A DNA stretch of 64,000 nucleotides from assembly GCA_043228905.1 (NCBI GenBank), contig JBHGNT010000017.1, positions 7,812,001 through 7,876,000 of the forward strand. Direction: 5' to 3'. Below are positions 1 to 11,689 of this stretch, piece by piece. The notes under the pieces were generated by a model. It saw only the letters and a list, made by a program, of their open reading frames with translations, ran no database searches and was not told the DNA's origin. This stretch comes from Azolla caroliniana (taxonomy: Eukaryota; Polypodiophyta). The position numbers and the translations under genes were made by a program. Every line of letters begins with the position of its first letter. Positions within the stretch are counted from its first letter, which is position 1.

Positions 1-675
1 GTATGTGCAATTCGAGTTATCAATCTTAAATCTTTCATCAGAGAGGTTTGGCTAGCCTTGTAACGCTCCATGTTACTCTTTATGCCCTGTTCTGTCTAAA
101 GTAATTACACTAATGTGGACTGAATGAGGTAGATTTGTTCAGAAGCTCTGTTCAAGTCACTATTTAAAGTTTCAATTGGTTAATAAATTTAACGTGGCTG
201 TAAATGGATGGAGGCGATTTTATAAGGAAATCCTTCAAGTTTCAACATTGACTTTGAGATGTAACAAAAAATGCTTCAAAATTATTCTCGATTGTGAAAC
301 CTGTAGAGATTTGACAATCAGCAAGCCTGATGTATCTAAAGTACTTATAATAAATTGAAATGTAAATCCTTCAAAGGTCTTCTTAAGTGTGAAAATCGAG
401 CTTGGGAAGTAAACTAAGCTTACGTGTGATGAGAAACCCTACAAGATCAAGGTCATGGACTTAAACACCAGATATTCAGCAAAGATCACTGAGAGAAGAA
501 AGGGAAAAATGCACATTGGCGGTGAGATATATATCACAAAAAATCCTTCGAATACATAATTAATTGTGATATTTTCTTCACCTTAGAAAGCTCCGAAATC
601 TCTTAGCAAGCTGAGAAACTCTAACAGATGAAGATCACATACTAAACCAAAAATATGCGATATTGAGGAAAGGCC

Positions 676-677
<2 letters not shown>

Positions 678-716
<39 letters not shown>
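678..716. repeat. (GA)n microsatellite
   Basis: An uninterrupted run of about 19 GA dinucleotides. The Ser-Leu repeat reading on the minus strand is an artefact of this tract. Confidence 0.95.
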
Positions 717-720
<4 letters not shown>

Positions 721-869
721 AAGTACCCGGTGAGTAAGTATGTGTTTATTGAGAAGGAAAGGAATGAAAGAGGAGGATTTGAAGGTTCCATGGAATGGGA
801 GGAAGAAGCTCGAGGATTTCAGCAGAATTCCTGCCATATCTACGTACACGACGATTCCTTTTGCTGGTT

Positions 870-894
870 CCTCCTCCTCCTCCTCCTCCTCCTC
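870..894. repeat. (CTC)n microsatellite
   Basis: Eight consecutive CTC/CCT triplets. Poly-Leu and poly-Pro readings across it are artefacts. Confidence 0.95.
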
Positions 895-1954
895 TTTCTG
901 TTTCTTCTGATTGTAGGTGTTTTGTTTCTAGTACCATAGTTTTGGGAATTTATACATTTAGCCTCGAACAAAAAACCATCGCCACTTTTATGAGAGATCC
1001 TCATCATGAACCCTTTCTCTTAAATGGTTTGGTTTAAATGGCTTGAGAGTTCACAAACGGTTTGTTTTTGTTTTTGTTTTATATAAATGGTTCGGTTGAG
1101 TTCAACTCGGTTTCAAGGCAAAGAAGTTAAACCAAACTGAGCCCATTGCTGCCTCTAGGATCCATTGCTCATCATTGGTCTCCAGATCCCATGGACTCGA
1201 AACACTCACCTCTTCTTTCTAGTATCCCGATGGAAATGCCAACGCAAATGTGTTCGTAGTCGAATCTGAACATCGCATTTTTCTCCTGGCAATTTGTTAT
1301 CATTTCCGGGTTCACGAGGATGTGCCTTCATTGCCACAAATGAATGCCTCTCATAATTGGGTTCCATGGCGCTTTTAAATGCCGATGTTCTTGTAATAAT
1401 CACAACATTGGACTCCATTCGAATGCAACAAATTTCAATAACCTCACATTTGTTAACAACCCGACGATATATAAAGCTCACTGATGGGCTCCTGGACCAA
1501 CGACTCGAACACTTTGTTTTCAGAGGACAAGCTTTACAACGAGACCATCATGCATACATATTTCAATAAAAAGTAGCCTCGTGAAATTATGATGCGATGG
1601 TTCATGCATAACCTAGTGAATTTATGATGCATAAAGGCAAACGTATTGCACGTCGTGATGTGGTTGGCAAATGAGAGCTTAGACTCTAGCACAAAAATAT
1701 TTTCGAGTAATTATTGCCTCCCATGTTTATATTGCTAATTGTGGTCCTCGTTTTCGGATATTCTAAACTTAGCCCAAAGGCTTTCTAGCAAGTAAAACAT
1801 ATCAAATGCGCTATGGTTTCTCAACGTACAAAATTTGGCGTAAAACTTGGTTTGTTTTATCATAAACACGATGAATCAAACTGACCCCCAAAATCTTGAT
1901 TACGTGGGTGAAGTTTACGAGTTCAATGTCAATGGCCTCGTACTATCTGAATGT

Positions 1955-1959
1955 GTATA
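1955..1959. other. Target-site duplication of gypsy-1 (left copy)
   Basis: GTATA directly before the left LTR. The partner at 14280-14284 reads GTGTA, one transition different. This supports the two LTRs belonging to a single insertion. Confidence 0.75.
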
Positions 1960-2415
1960 TGTTAGAGCTTAGCTAATAATGTAAGCATATGATAAGGATA
2001 AAAGATAGATAAATAAGAAAGGAGAGAGAGAAATAAGGGTGTTGATCCACCCGACCACCCCCGAGCGAAGGGATCAAGACGGACTCGAGCCTCGATCGAC
2101 GTCCCATACCACCGTCGTGACGTCGAGTTGTACCTGGTGTTGGCGCGCTCACTACAATAGTTGACCCATCACAATGTCAGAGTCTCGACATAGTTGATAA
2201 TGTGTCAAATGAGGGTAGCTAGGCCTCATATTTATAGCCAGACCTAAGGGCCCCAGGCAAGTTCACACTTGGCCAAATGGGTTGTCTCAATCCCGAGGAT
2301 TAAAAGTAATCCTCCCCTTCTTTACACTCTCGTTTAACCCTCACACTTTATCCACGTGTATAGAATACTACGGTAAATTTTCACCACGGGATATTATATG
2401 GGCATGCTCGTAACA
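1960..2415 (-). repeat. gypsy-1 3' LTR
   Basis: Starts TGTTAGAGCTT and ends TAACA. It matches 13837-14279 along its length with scattered substitutions and a short indel near the end. A TATA box (TATAAATATG, minus strand) lies at 2227-2236. The adjacent PPT on the inner side shows this is the 3' LTR. Confidence 0.93.
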
Positions 2416-2430
2416 TACTCCCCCTCTTTA
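2416..2430 (-). promoter_or_regulatory. gypsy-1 polypurine tract
   Basis: On the minus strand a purine-rich run (AAAGAGGGGGAGTA) directly abuts the LTR. It would prime plus-strand DNA synthesis. It overlaps the end of the chromodomain reading frame. Confidence 0.8.
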
Positions 2431-2906
2431 AAACATTGCATTCTTGCAATGGAAAGTAAGGGAAATTAGTTCTAAGAGTATTTTCATGTTCCCATGTGGC
2501 ATCTTTTATAGCCTTATCCATCAATTTTATTTTAAATTCTCAGATTATTTTAGAACGCAAATTTTTTGTTTTAACATCGAGAATTATTTTTGGTACATTT
2601 GGTTTAGAAGATAATTCTTCAGAAGTAACCAGAGTTTCAATTGTCACCGTATTGTCGCCAGAACTAAGAAGATTTTTTAGACGACTTACATGAAAAACTG
2701 GATGGATTTCAACACCATCAGGAAGAGCGAGACGATAGGCTAATGAACGAATGTGTTTGAGGACTGTAAAAGGTCCACAAAACCGTGGGGCTAACTTAGC
2801 GCACTTACCCGTAGACAATGTCTTAGAATTGTGAGGTACACGTAAAAATACCTTCTGTCCAGGGTTGAATAAACGAGGTTGCCTATTATGATCGACATAA
2901 AAATGT
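2431..2906 (-). pseudogene. gypsy-1 integrase C-terminus and chromodomain (broken)
   Basis: This continues the integrase frame cut by copia-1. The minus-strand frame begins in HFYVDHNRQ at the insertion edge. It runs through the GPF and VFHVSRLK motifs typical of the gypsy integrase C-terminus, to the stop at 2540-2542. Past that stop the same frame encodes a chromodomain-like stretch (ILDVKTKNLR, then KDATWEHE and FP). That stretch binds histone marks in chromoviruses and steers integration. The stop lies within the chromodomain. Confidence 0.85.
2902..2906. other. Target-site duplication of copia-1 (left copy)
   Basis: AATGT at 2902-2906 against AATGC at 8670-8674, one transition apart. 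Joining the two sides restores the gypsy-1 integrase reading frame, which independently supports the insertion point. Confidence 0.75.
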
Positions 2907-3290
2907 TGTAAAAGAATAGTGTGCGGAAGCAGTAGAAAACCGAAATACAAAAACGCAGGTTTAATGGAGAGCTTGAATATACGCAGTACGCGGGAGAGAC
3001 AGAGAGAGAGAAAGAGCAGAACATAAAACTCTATTCGAAAATTAACTCTAAAACTCTGTACATACAACATGCTCAACAACACTATTTATACAAGTCCTAA
3101 GAGGACTGACAGAAGTACGGTGTACTTCAATGCTCACTCGAGCGTCTGACACTAATTATGAGACATTAACTACCTAGTAGTCTAGGCTGCTACAAGGCTT
3201 CTAGTTATTGCTAGATCCGGTTAACCGGCTCACCGATCCGGCTCAGGCTTATTCAGCCGATCCGGATCCGGTTGAGCTTGCCGCTCAACA
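2907..3290 (-). repeat. copia-1 3' LTR
   Basis: 384 bp, TGTAAAAG to CAACA, matching 8270-8669. It contains a minus-strand TATAAATAG box near 3084-3092, directly preceded by a hairpin AGTCCT-AAG-AGGACT, and a GA-rich tract. Confidence 0.93.
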
Positions 3291-3303
3291 CTCCCCCTCA
3301 AGC
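3291..3303 (-). promoter_or_regulatory. copia-1 polypurine tract
   Basis: GCTTGAGGGGGAG on the minus strand, abutting the 3' LTR. Confidence 0.8.
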
Positions 3304-3604
3304 TCAACTTGAGGTTGGATCATAGTGTCAGTCTCCATGGTAGCCAGTCCTTCCACCGGCTCCTTCTGGCGTCACTCCGCCTCGCTCGCACTCCTCGTCC
3401 GGTCCGGTCCCTTTTGCTGCGACCCTTCTGTTTCTGTGCACCTCGACCTCCTCGGTCGGCTTGTCTGCTCAACAGGCCCAAATCAACTCCCTCGTTGCTG
3501 TGACTTCGGCACTTGTCGATTCGTCGATTCCTTCGTGTTGGCATCGACTTTTGCTGCCTTCTCGTCCTCTTGGCCTTGAATTGATCCGGTTCTTCCGAAT
3601 CCGT

Positions 3605-4357
3605 CTATTGAACCGAATCGACTGTCTTCGATTCCTTCCAATTCTTGTCTGAATCGGTCGCTCCCGATTCGTCTTCTGGTTCCAGGCCCTTCACCACATC
3701 GGACCATGTCCGGGTCTTGGTCTTCTTCTTCCAGTTGGCTCTGCCCTTCTTGACTCTACCACCGCTGCCGCTTGTTCCGACTTGTTCGGATGTGTCAACT
3801 TCCTTTGTCGACTTGGCTCCTTTCTTCTTCTTGTCTCTCCCTTTGTCGGTTCTTCCCTCACTGGCGCAATTGGCAGTTTCTTTGCCTTTGCCCGTTCTCC
3901 CCCTCAAGTGTGGCACGTCGAGATGCTGAACACCAAGCATTTCGGTGAAGTGTTGCAACTTGTCCGATTCGAGTGGTTTGGTGAAGATGTCGGCAACTTG
4001 CCGATCCGTATGAACATATCTAAGTTCGACTTCACCGCTCAGAACACGCTCACGCACAAAGTGGTAGTGCACTTCTATGTGCTTTGTGCGAGCATGGAAT
4101 ACGAGGTTCTTGGCGAGCTGCATGCTGCTTATGTTGTCGCAGTAGATCAGGATCGGGGTCGGCACCTCGATCTGCAGGTCTTGCAACAGTCACCGAAGCC
4201 AAATGGCTTCAGAGGTGGCAACGGTAGCGCCCCGATATTCAGCCTCAATGCTCGAAAGGGCCACTGTTGGCTGCTTTTTGCTGCTCCACGCAACAATCGT
4301 GCTACCAAGGGAAAACATATAGCCGGATGTGGATCAGTGATCCAATGCATCGCCAGC
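3605..4357 (-). pseudogene. copia-1 RNase H with basic C-terminal extension
   Basis: The minus-strand frame 4186-3605 shows the copia RNase H signature: YCDN, HARTKHIEVHYHFVRE and the terminal VADIFTKPL. The frame then continues for roughly 100 residues past the usual family end. This tail is rich in Lys, Gly, Ser and Asp (KKKKGAK, KKGRANWKKKTKT). Upstream, the rest of RNase H to 4357 is readable in another frame, so the domain is broken. Confidence 0.85.
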
Positions 4358-5283
4358 CTAGTCGGCATCGATGAAGCCGACTAGCTCTTCGATTATACCA
4401 TGCCGGTATAACAATCCCCGGTCCTTCGTGCCGCTCACATATCGCAAAATTCGATGCGCGCACAGAAGGTGCTCCACGGTCGGCTTCTGCATATATTGGT
4501 TGATCACATCGACCGGATAACTAATGTCGGGTCGGGTGATTGTCAAATATATAAGGCCTCTGACGATTTGTCGGAACCTCTGCTCATCGTAGGCCGGTCC
4601 GGAGTCGGGACGAAGCTTTTGGTTCCGGTCCAGGGGTGTGGAGATCGGTCGGCATTCCGTCATGCCGAACTTGTACAACATATTCAACACATAGTGGCTT
4701 TGTGAGAGCAATATGCCGTCGAGGGTTCGGATACTGAAGGTCCCCTAGGTCCTTCATCTCAAATGCGTCCGACAATTGGGACTTGACTCGGTTGATTTCA
4801 TCGAGTCCGGGTCCGGTGATGACTAGATCATCAACATACAACAAGATGCAAACCAGACCGTCCGGACCTTGCCGGATGAACAACGAAGAGTCCGACTTGG
4901 AGACCGGAAACCCAATCTTACACAACCAGTGCGTGATCTTCGCATTCCAGGCTCGGGGGGCTTGCTTCAGGCCATAAAGTGACTTCTTCTACCGGCATAC
5001 CGTCGACTTGTTCATCGCTAACTGGAAACCGGGGGGGTTGGGTCATAAGGACCTCTTCTTCAAGATCGCCTTGAAGAAATGCATTCTTCATGTCCATCTG
5101 GTGAAGATGCCACCCCCTTGCCGCAACAACCGCCAGCACCACACGAACCGTCGTCATCTTCGCTACCGGAGTGAAGGTCTCGTCGTAGTCGATTCCGTGG
5201 GTCTGCGTGTATCCCTTCGCCACTAACCGGGCCTTGTACCGGTTAACCAAACCGTTGGCATTTACTTTACCTTGTACACCCAC
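4358..5283 (-). pseudogene. copia-1 reverse transcriptase (broken)
   Basis: The minus-strand frames 5283-4918, 4925-4584 and 4711-4358 together cover the copia RT. Visible motifs are [40 protein letters not shown] and the catalytic LLYVDDLVITG with both aspartates intact. The frames overlap out of register, showing at least two frameshifts. Confidence 0.9.
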
Positions 5284-5954
5284 TTACATCCGATCGGTTT
5301 ACAACGTCGGGGAGGGTCAACTAGGTCCAATGTGTCGTTGGCATCAAGTGCCCGCATTTCTTCCTCCATAGTGGCACGTCAATCTATGTCCCTTGCCACT
5401 TCTGCGTAGCTCTCCGGCTCACGCACTTCCACCACGTTGGTCATGTATGCATAGTGATGCGCCATGTACTCATTGTACTCGTACCGCATCACGGGGTTCT
5501 TCTAGCGGGAAGATCGGCGTAACTTATCGTTACCCGGTTTGAGGCCCTTCTTGGCCGGTTTAGACTTCATTCTCGAAGATCCACCTTCATCCTTTCCGGA
5601 GTCTGATCCGCTCCGATCCGACTCAACGTTGCCGGTTTCGTATTCCGGCATCTTCTTCTTCCCCTTCTCTTTGCGCATGAACCGTCTCCTCAATTCCTTG
5701 CGCGGGGAGAGCATGGCAGAGTCTCCATTACCTGTGGATTCCTCATCCGACTGGTCAACCCGACTCAGCCGCTCATTCGGTCCATTTAACCGAAATGAGA
5801 TCGGACTCTCTTCTACAGTGCCGAGGTCTTCATCTTCTATCTGGACCGGTTCAGGCTCACTAACCTCATCCTCCGGTATCGGGTCGGGGTCGAAAGTTGG
5901 AGCCGGTAAGGCATACCATGATGCCGTCTCATCAAACTCAACATCCCGGCTAAC
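5284..5954 (-). pseudogene. copia-1 integrase-RT linker
   Basis: A poorly conserved, charged stretch between the integrase core and RT. The minus-strand frame 5714-5502 is Lys/Ser/Asp-rich. Several frame changes occur. I assign it by position only. Confidence 0.5.
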
Positions 5955-7050
5955 TCAGACCTGCTTTGTCCGGGGGTTATAACACTTATACCCCTTTTGC
6001 TCATGCGAGTAACCGACCAGGATGCATTTCTCTGACTTTGCATCCAACTTCCTCCGCTTCTCATCCGACACATGCACATATGCAATGCTACCGAATATCC
6101 AAAGGTGTCTCAAATTCGGCTTGCATCCGAAATACAGCTCATGCTCGGACACCTTGTTACCGATCCGGTTTTGGATGTAGACGACCGTCTAGACCGCCTC
6201 TGCCCAGTAGAAATAGGGCATGCTCTTCTCCTCCAGCATTGCCATCGTCGCGTTGACAATCGACCGGTTCTTCCTTTCAGCCACACCGTTTTGCTCCGAT
6301 GTGTATCTACAACTGAACTCTCTCCGAATTCCTTTTTGCTGCAGATAACTGTTGAATTGGCCGGAAAAATATTCTTTTCCGCCATCCGACCGCAGGCACT
6401 TGATCTTCCTCTCCGTTTCCCGTTCAACCAGGCTTTGCAGGTTCCGGAAACAGTCAAAACTTCGCTCTTCTGCTCAATGAGGTAGATCCATGTGTGTCGG
6501 TTGTAGTCGTCGATGAAGGAGACAAAATACCGACTCCCGCCAAGACTAACTATCTATGTCGGTCCCCATACATCCGAATGAATAAGTTCAAGCTTATTAC
6601 GGCTACGGTTTCGTTCGGTGGGGAATGGAAGCTGTTGTTGCTTCCCGAGTTGGCAGGCTTCACATATTTGGGCCTTCCGGTCACTGAACTTCGGCAAACC
6701 GAAAACAACTTGTTTTGTTTGCAGGTCTTGAAGCCTCCGGTAATTGACGTGGCCGATCCGCTTGTTGCATAGGTCGATGACCGATTCAACCTTTTGTCCT
6801 TTGGCGAACAAAGCGGTGCCTACGTCATTGGTGTCGAGGATGAACATCCTCCCGTCTCGACGCCCTTGCGCAATAATCTGGCCCTCTTCCTTGATGAAGC
6901 ACCCAAGGTGCATAAACCGCACTTGCATCCCCTGGTCAACAATCTGTCCGACTAACACCAGGTTCTTCGTGATAGTCGGAACATGTAATATGTTCATCAG
7001 CTTCCCCTTCTGTCTGACATGGCTCAAAGGGACTTCTCCAACATGCACGA
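5955..7050 (-). pseudogene. copia-1 integrase (broken)
   Basis: The HHCC region (CEACQLGKQ) is followed by the HSDVWGP start of the catalytic core, at the end of the 7228-6554 frame. The rest of the core is spread over shorter minus-strand frames, with the conserved ELYFGCKPNLRHLWIFG block at 6152-5955. Multiple frameshifts separate the parts. Confidence 0.85.
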
Positions 7051-7228
7051 TTGGGTGAGGAGTGTCATCTCCGGTTTCAATGACTCCTGGTTGTTCCGGT
7101 TTCTCCAAGAAGGAGAACGACTCTTTGTGGCTCGTCATGTGATTCGACGCACCGGAATCAACATACCACACTTCCTCTGATTTGGAAGTGGTCTTCTTCA
7201 TCAAGTTAGCCTCGTGTTTCACCACCAA
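7000..7228 (-). pseudogene. copia-1 aspartic protease
   Basis: The minus-strand frame starting at 7228 carries the protease active site VDSGASNHMT within WYVDSGASNH. The frame continues without break into the GAG-pre-integrase and HHCC region. The catalytic Asp-Ser-Gly is intact. Confidence 0.88.
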
Positions 7229-7229
7229 G

Positions 7230-8186
7230 GTTGGCCCTTTACCGGCTTTTCAGGTTTTGGATCCTCCCGATCCTTCTGCGTAGTGCGAGTATTGTCGGTT
7301 CTCTCTGTCAACCTTGCCGGATCCGGATCTGTCCGAATCGGCGCGCTTCTTCCAGCACTCGCTTTCTCTGTGGCCCTTTTTACCACAATACCAACATTTC
7401 GTGTCGGCCTTTGCTTGCCGGCCTCCGGCGCCGCCTTGACTCCCCCTGCTTGTGGAAGGTCTGGAACTATTGTCGGCACTGTTCTCTATGCCTTCGGTCC
7501 TGCTCTTGCCGGCCGCTACCATTGCGAGCCGACCCGCCTCGTCCACAACGCCCACGGGGCCGATCCGCCTTCGTGTACAACATCCGGTTGTCGGTGGGTG
7601 CACTTGTTGACACACCAGTGTGGTTCTCCTCTACAAGGAGCATCGACTGTAAGTCGAAAAATGACAACGTATTCTCCCTTGTACACACAGTAGTTCGGAA
7701 CGCTTCGAACTTTGACGCCAAACCTCTGACATAGATTTGCACCATATCGGCTTCTTCGATATTCACATCGATGGAGGCCAGAGAGTCGCAAATGTCCTTG
7801 ATTTTGGAGGTGTAGTCTGCCACCGACAAGTCGCGTTGTCGTAGGTTGCTCAGCTCCTGTCAAAGTTGAAGCTTCCTGGCTGTAGTGCTTGCGGCGAAAA
7901 TCTTCTTCAGATTTCCCCAAGCATCTTTCGGCGTTTTTGCATCCCAAATGTAGCTTAGGAGTTGTTCGCCCACACAAGACGCGAAGCAGTACAGTACTCT
8001 GCTCGCCGACTGTTCCCACACCGGGAAATCTCTGTGTGTCGATTAGGGTGCTGTGTCATTTGCTCCGTTGACATAGCTCGAGTAACTGTGCCCGAGTAGG
8101 TATTGGTGCATCTTGTAGGACCAAGATGCATAGTTGTTTCTGTCGAGCTTCTCCGTCGGGAGCGAGCTAGCCATTCCTTTGTCCAT
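7230..8186 (-). pseudogene. copia-1 gag (broken)
   Basis: The minus-strand frame from about 8186 or 8174 (two in-frame ATGs) begins MASSLPTEKLDRNNYASW, typical of copia gag, and stops after about 45 codons. The body continues in other frames to about 7230. An intact zinc knuckle (CWYCGKKGHRESEC) lies at 7355-7396. Confidence 0.88.
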
Positions 8187-8252
8187 CACTTCTCTTTTTG
8201 TTCTTAGGGTTTGTCTTCAAATGCTGATGTCGGTTTGCAGAGGTTCTCAACC

Positions 8253-8269
8253 CTTGCACTTTGATACCA
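8253..8269 (-). promoter_or_regulatory. copia-1 primer-binding site
   Basis: On the minus strand TGGTATCAAAGTGCAAG directly follows the 5' LTR with no spacer. Its first eight bases match the complement of plant initiator tRNA-Met. Confidence 0.85.
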
Positions 8270-8669
8270 TGTAAAAGAATAATGTGCGGAAGCAATAGAA
8301 AACTGAAACGCAGGTTTAATGGAGAGCTTGAATATACGCAGTACGCGGGAGAAACAGAGAGAGAGAAAGAGTGGAACATAAAACTCTATTCGAAAATTAA
8401 CTCTAAAACTTTGTACATACAACGTGCTCAACAACACTATTTATACAAGTCCTAAGAGGACTGACAGAAGTATGGTGTACTTCAATGCTCACTCGAGCGT
8501 CTGACACTAACTATGAGACATTAACTACCTAGTAGTCTAGGATGTTACTAGGCTTTTGGTTATTGCTGGATCTGGCTAACCAGCTCCCAGCTCACTTGCT
8601 CACCGGTTCACTGATCCAGCTCATCCTTCCGGATGCCGATCCGGATCCGGTTGAGCTTGCCGCTCAACA
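8270..8669 (-). repeat. copia-1 5' LTR
   Basis: 400 bp, TGTAAAAG to CAACA. Homologous to 2907-3290 with multiple transitions and short indels near its + strand right end. Confidence 0.93.
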
Positions 8670-9551
8670 AATGCGCTCTATCTTGAGTTGTTTTTATATT
8701 ATCTTGTGTAATATGCAACATATCTTGCATATCCTGAAGAAAGTTTTGCGTACTTCGCAACTCATCATGATGTATATTAACATCAATCGGGGCTCGTAGC
8801 TGACTATATCTCATTGATGTATGCTTGGAGCTGTTATAAGCAAACTCCAAATTTGGGAGATAATGTTCCCATTTTGTTTGTTTTGTACCAACATATGCAT
8901 GGAGCATGTCCTTGATAATTTGATTTATTCATTTTGTCTGTCCATCGGATTAAGGACGATCCGTGGAGCTCATGCTCAATGTAGTTTCTAACTTCTTAAA
9001 GAATTGCGTCCAAAAGTCGTCAATAAACTTTCGATCTCGATCACTCACGATATCCATCGGTAACCCATAAAAATGAAATAACTCGTCAACGAATTGGTAA
9101 GCCAATTTAGGAGTTATTACCGTGGTTTTAGTAGCAATAAATCTAGCCATTTTAGTTAGTTGATCAACCACAACCTAGATGGCATCATGACCTTTTTGGG
9201 TATGAGGAAGGCTAACAATAAAATCCCACTGATTATTGGGAATGTCCAAGGGATGTAAAAGTCTAGCGGCTTTAAGTCACTCAACTTTGTTAACCTAAAA
9301 CTGGTGACATTTAGTCACATAACTATGTATGTCAAAACGCATCTTAGGCCAATAGAATTGAGTGGAGATGAGAACAAGTGTATGATGTATTCCAAGGTGC
9401 CCTGTTGAGGGTGCATCATGGCATTAAAAAAGAATTCTCTTTTTGACCTCAAGCAAATTTGGAACACAAACCTTCCCATTAGGGTATAGCAGACTGTTAG
9501 CAATGTGGAAGGATTCCTTCGAGGATGTGATGGTGTTTGTTCCAGACTCAA
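8670..9551 (-). pseudogene. gypsy-1 integrase, zinc finger and core (broken)
   Basis: The minus-strand frame 9171-8950 shows the core block VDQLTKMARFI, GLPMDIVSDRD and KFIDDFWTQFF. The frame 8907-8608 carries the next block (WEHYLPNLEFAYNSS). The zinc-binding region upstream (9551-9315) is badly damaged. The frame is cut at 8670 by copia-1 and resumes at 2906. Confidence 0.88.
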
Positions 9552-9742
9552 CTCTTACCCAATATTTCATAAAATAATTGTCATCAGATCAAGATACTTT
9601 CCTCAAAGGTGATCATAAAGATCTGATGTTATTTCAGTGAAGGTAAGCATGTTAACTTCACGGATGCGAGTTAGTGCATCAATGACAGTGTTCATGGAAC
9701 CTTTACTATATCGTATGGAAAAATCAAAGTCCTTGATGAGAT

Positions 9743-10878
9743 CTATCCATCGTGCCTTACGACCTTTAAGGTCTTATTGGTCACAAAATATTTCAAGGAC
9801 TCGTGGTCTGTAGTTACCACAAAACGATTTCCATAAAGATAATGACGCCATGTCTTGAGCGTATGAATAACTGCAAATAATTCTTTTTCTTGCACGGTAT
9901 ACCGACATTGAGCAGAATCAAGTTTCTTACTCTCAAATGTTATTGCTTTGCCATCTTGATATAGGACAACACCTATAACATAATTGCATGCATCGGTTTC
10001 AACCTGAAAAGGTTTTGAAGGATCTGGTAAAAGAAGCAAAGCAGCCTTGCAGACTAGCTCCTTGAGTTCCTTAAAGGCGAGGTCTAGTGTAGCATTCCAC
10101 ACAATAGGTTTTGTAGACTTACGTGTTTGACCTTTGAGAAGATTAGTAAACGGTGTCGTCAATTGGGAGTAATTACTAAGAGATTTTCGCAAAAACCCGA
10201 CAAAACCAAGGAATGATCGAACTTCTCGAATATTCCGAAGAGTGGACCAAAGTTTGACTTTCTCTATGTGAGAAGGATCAATTTCACCTCCTTGTTCGGT
10301 TATGAGATGTCCAAGATAAGTAATTGATTTCTTGAAGAACTCGCATTTTGAGATCTTCGCGTAGAATTTCTTGTCTCGCAATGTTTGTAAAACAAAGCGG
10401 ACATGTTTAGCATGTTCTTCTAACGTATGACTATAAACTAGAATATCATCCAAGAAAATGACGACAAATTTTCCAAGTTGTTCTCGGAAAATGTCATTCA
10501 CTTCTTGTTGAAATGTGGTCGGAGCATTGGTCAAACCGAAAGGCATCACCAAAAACTCATAATGGCCATAGCGTGTATGAAATGCCGTTTTAGGAACATC
10601 TTCCTCACTTATACGAATTTGATGGTAGCCCGTACGGAGATCAAGTTTCATAAAATACCAAGCTCCCTAGAGATGGTCAATTAGATTGTTAGCCCGGGGC
10701 AATGGATATGAATTATTTATCGTCACTTTATTCAAGCGTCGGTAATTAATATAGATACGCCGTGTGCCATCGTTTTTTTTACCAAGAGAACAGGTGCACC
10801 CCATTGAGATTTACTATAACGTATATAACCCATTCGTAAATAGTCCTTGAGGTGCTTAGATACCTCATCCTATTCGGA
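9743..10878 (-). pseudogene. gypsy-1 reverse transcriptase and RNase H
   Basis: The frame 10651-9743 encodes 302 aa: KLDLRTGYHQI, the catalytic FLDDILVYS with both aspartates, then the RNase H blocks ETDACNYVIG and YTVQEKELFAVIHTLKTWRHYL. The RT N-terminal part (10878-10652) is split by stops and by a frame change at an A-run within VLLVKK. The RNase H end continues in another frame below 9757 (RWIDLIKDFDF). Confidence 0.9.
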
Positions 10879-11556
10879 TCAACTTAAGCGATAAGGAGGT
10901 ATACTTATTAGTGCAACACCAGGTACAATATCTATACGATGGTCTATATTACATTTAGGAGGTATCCCATGTGGTAGTTCACTCGAAAAAACATCACGAA
11001 AATCATTTAAGATTTCATCGAGTTGTTGTTGTTCAAAATATGATAATTGACCCGAGACATTATCGATATTATAAATGCGAATGTTTGGATGAAGTACACA
11101 ATAAAATAAAGAAGAACAAGACAACTCGGATATTGATGGAGAGGAAACTATCGAAAGAGATTGTTTATTTACACATTGAATAAAATGAGTACAATCGTTC
11201 AGTACAAAGGAAATGGAATGGCAAACCCAATCAATAGACAAAGAAGAGTTTTTATTATAAAACCAGGGATAACCAAGTATTACGTCAATGGTACAAAGAT
11301 TCATTACATGGAAGTCCACTTCCTCTATATAAGTATCAATAGGAATTCCTAATGAATGAATCGCCTCGTTGATGTATTGTACTCCTCCATCATCCAAGTG
11401 CACCTTATAGGCGTGATCACTTACGATGGGTTGGATTCCCCATATCTGAACTAAACGATCATTTACAAAGTTGTGTGAGCTTCCCGAATCAAATAAAAAT
11501 TGTACAGGAGATCCATTGATATACCCGTTTGCACATAGTAAATCATTGGGTCCCAA
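10879..11556 (-). pseudogene. gypsy-1 protease and start of RT
   Basis: A 225-codon frame with the retropepsin active site LFDSGSSHNFV, then ILGYPWF, which is the usual second protease motif. It ends in the RT N-terminal block LPHGIPPKCNIDHRI. The frame stops at 10879, before the RT palm. Confidence 0.88.
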
Positions 11557-11689
11557 TACATAGTGAGGGAAAGAACATTTACAATTACTTAAATGATGTG
11601 TATAGACCTCAAGGACATCATGAATTTGACCTTTATGGTCTGCAACTTTTGTTTTGTTATCGTGCTCTTTTCGTTGGAGCTTTCGACAT

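Larger units (their letters stand above)
1..1954. other. Left flank, no gene recognised
   Basis: AT-rich DNA with short ORFs only, none of which I recognise. It was the DNA immediately upstream of the sequence now at 14285 before gypsy-1 inserted, because the gypsy-1 target duplication joins 1959 to 14280. It is therefore the original distal upstream region of the Nudix gene. It holds two microsatellites, at 678-716 and 870-894. Confidence 0.6.
2907..8669 (-). mobile_element. Ty1/copia retrotransposon (copia-1) nested in gypsy-1
   Basis: A 5.76-kb minus-strand element with TGTAAAAG...CAACA LTRs (2907-3290, 8270-8669), a PBS matching initiator tRNA-Met and a PPT. Gene order on the minus strand is gag, protease, integrase, RT, RNase H, which is diagnostic of Ty1/copia. 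Frameshifts and stops break gag, integrase and RT. The LTRs differ by many transitions and small indels, so the insertion is old, though younger than gypsy-1. Confidence 0.95.

Noticed and set aside
583-939. Overlapping ORFs with Ser-Leu, poly-Leu and poly-Pro runs
   Set aside because: They are produced by the (GA)n and (CTC)n microsatellites and have no flanking coding signal.
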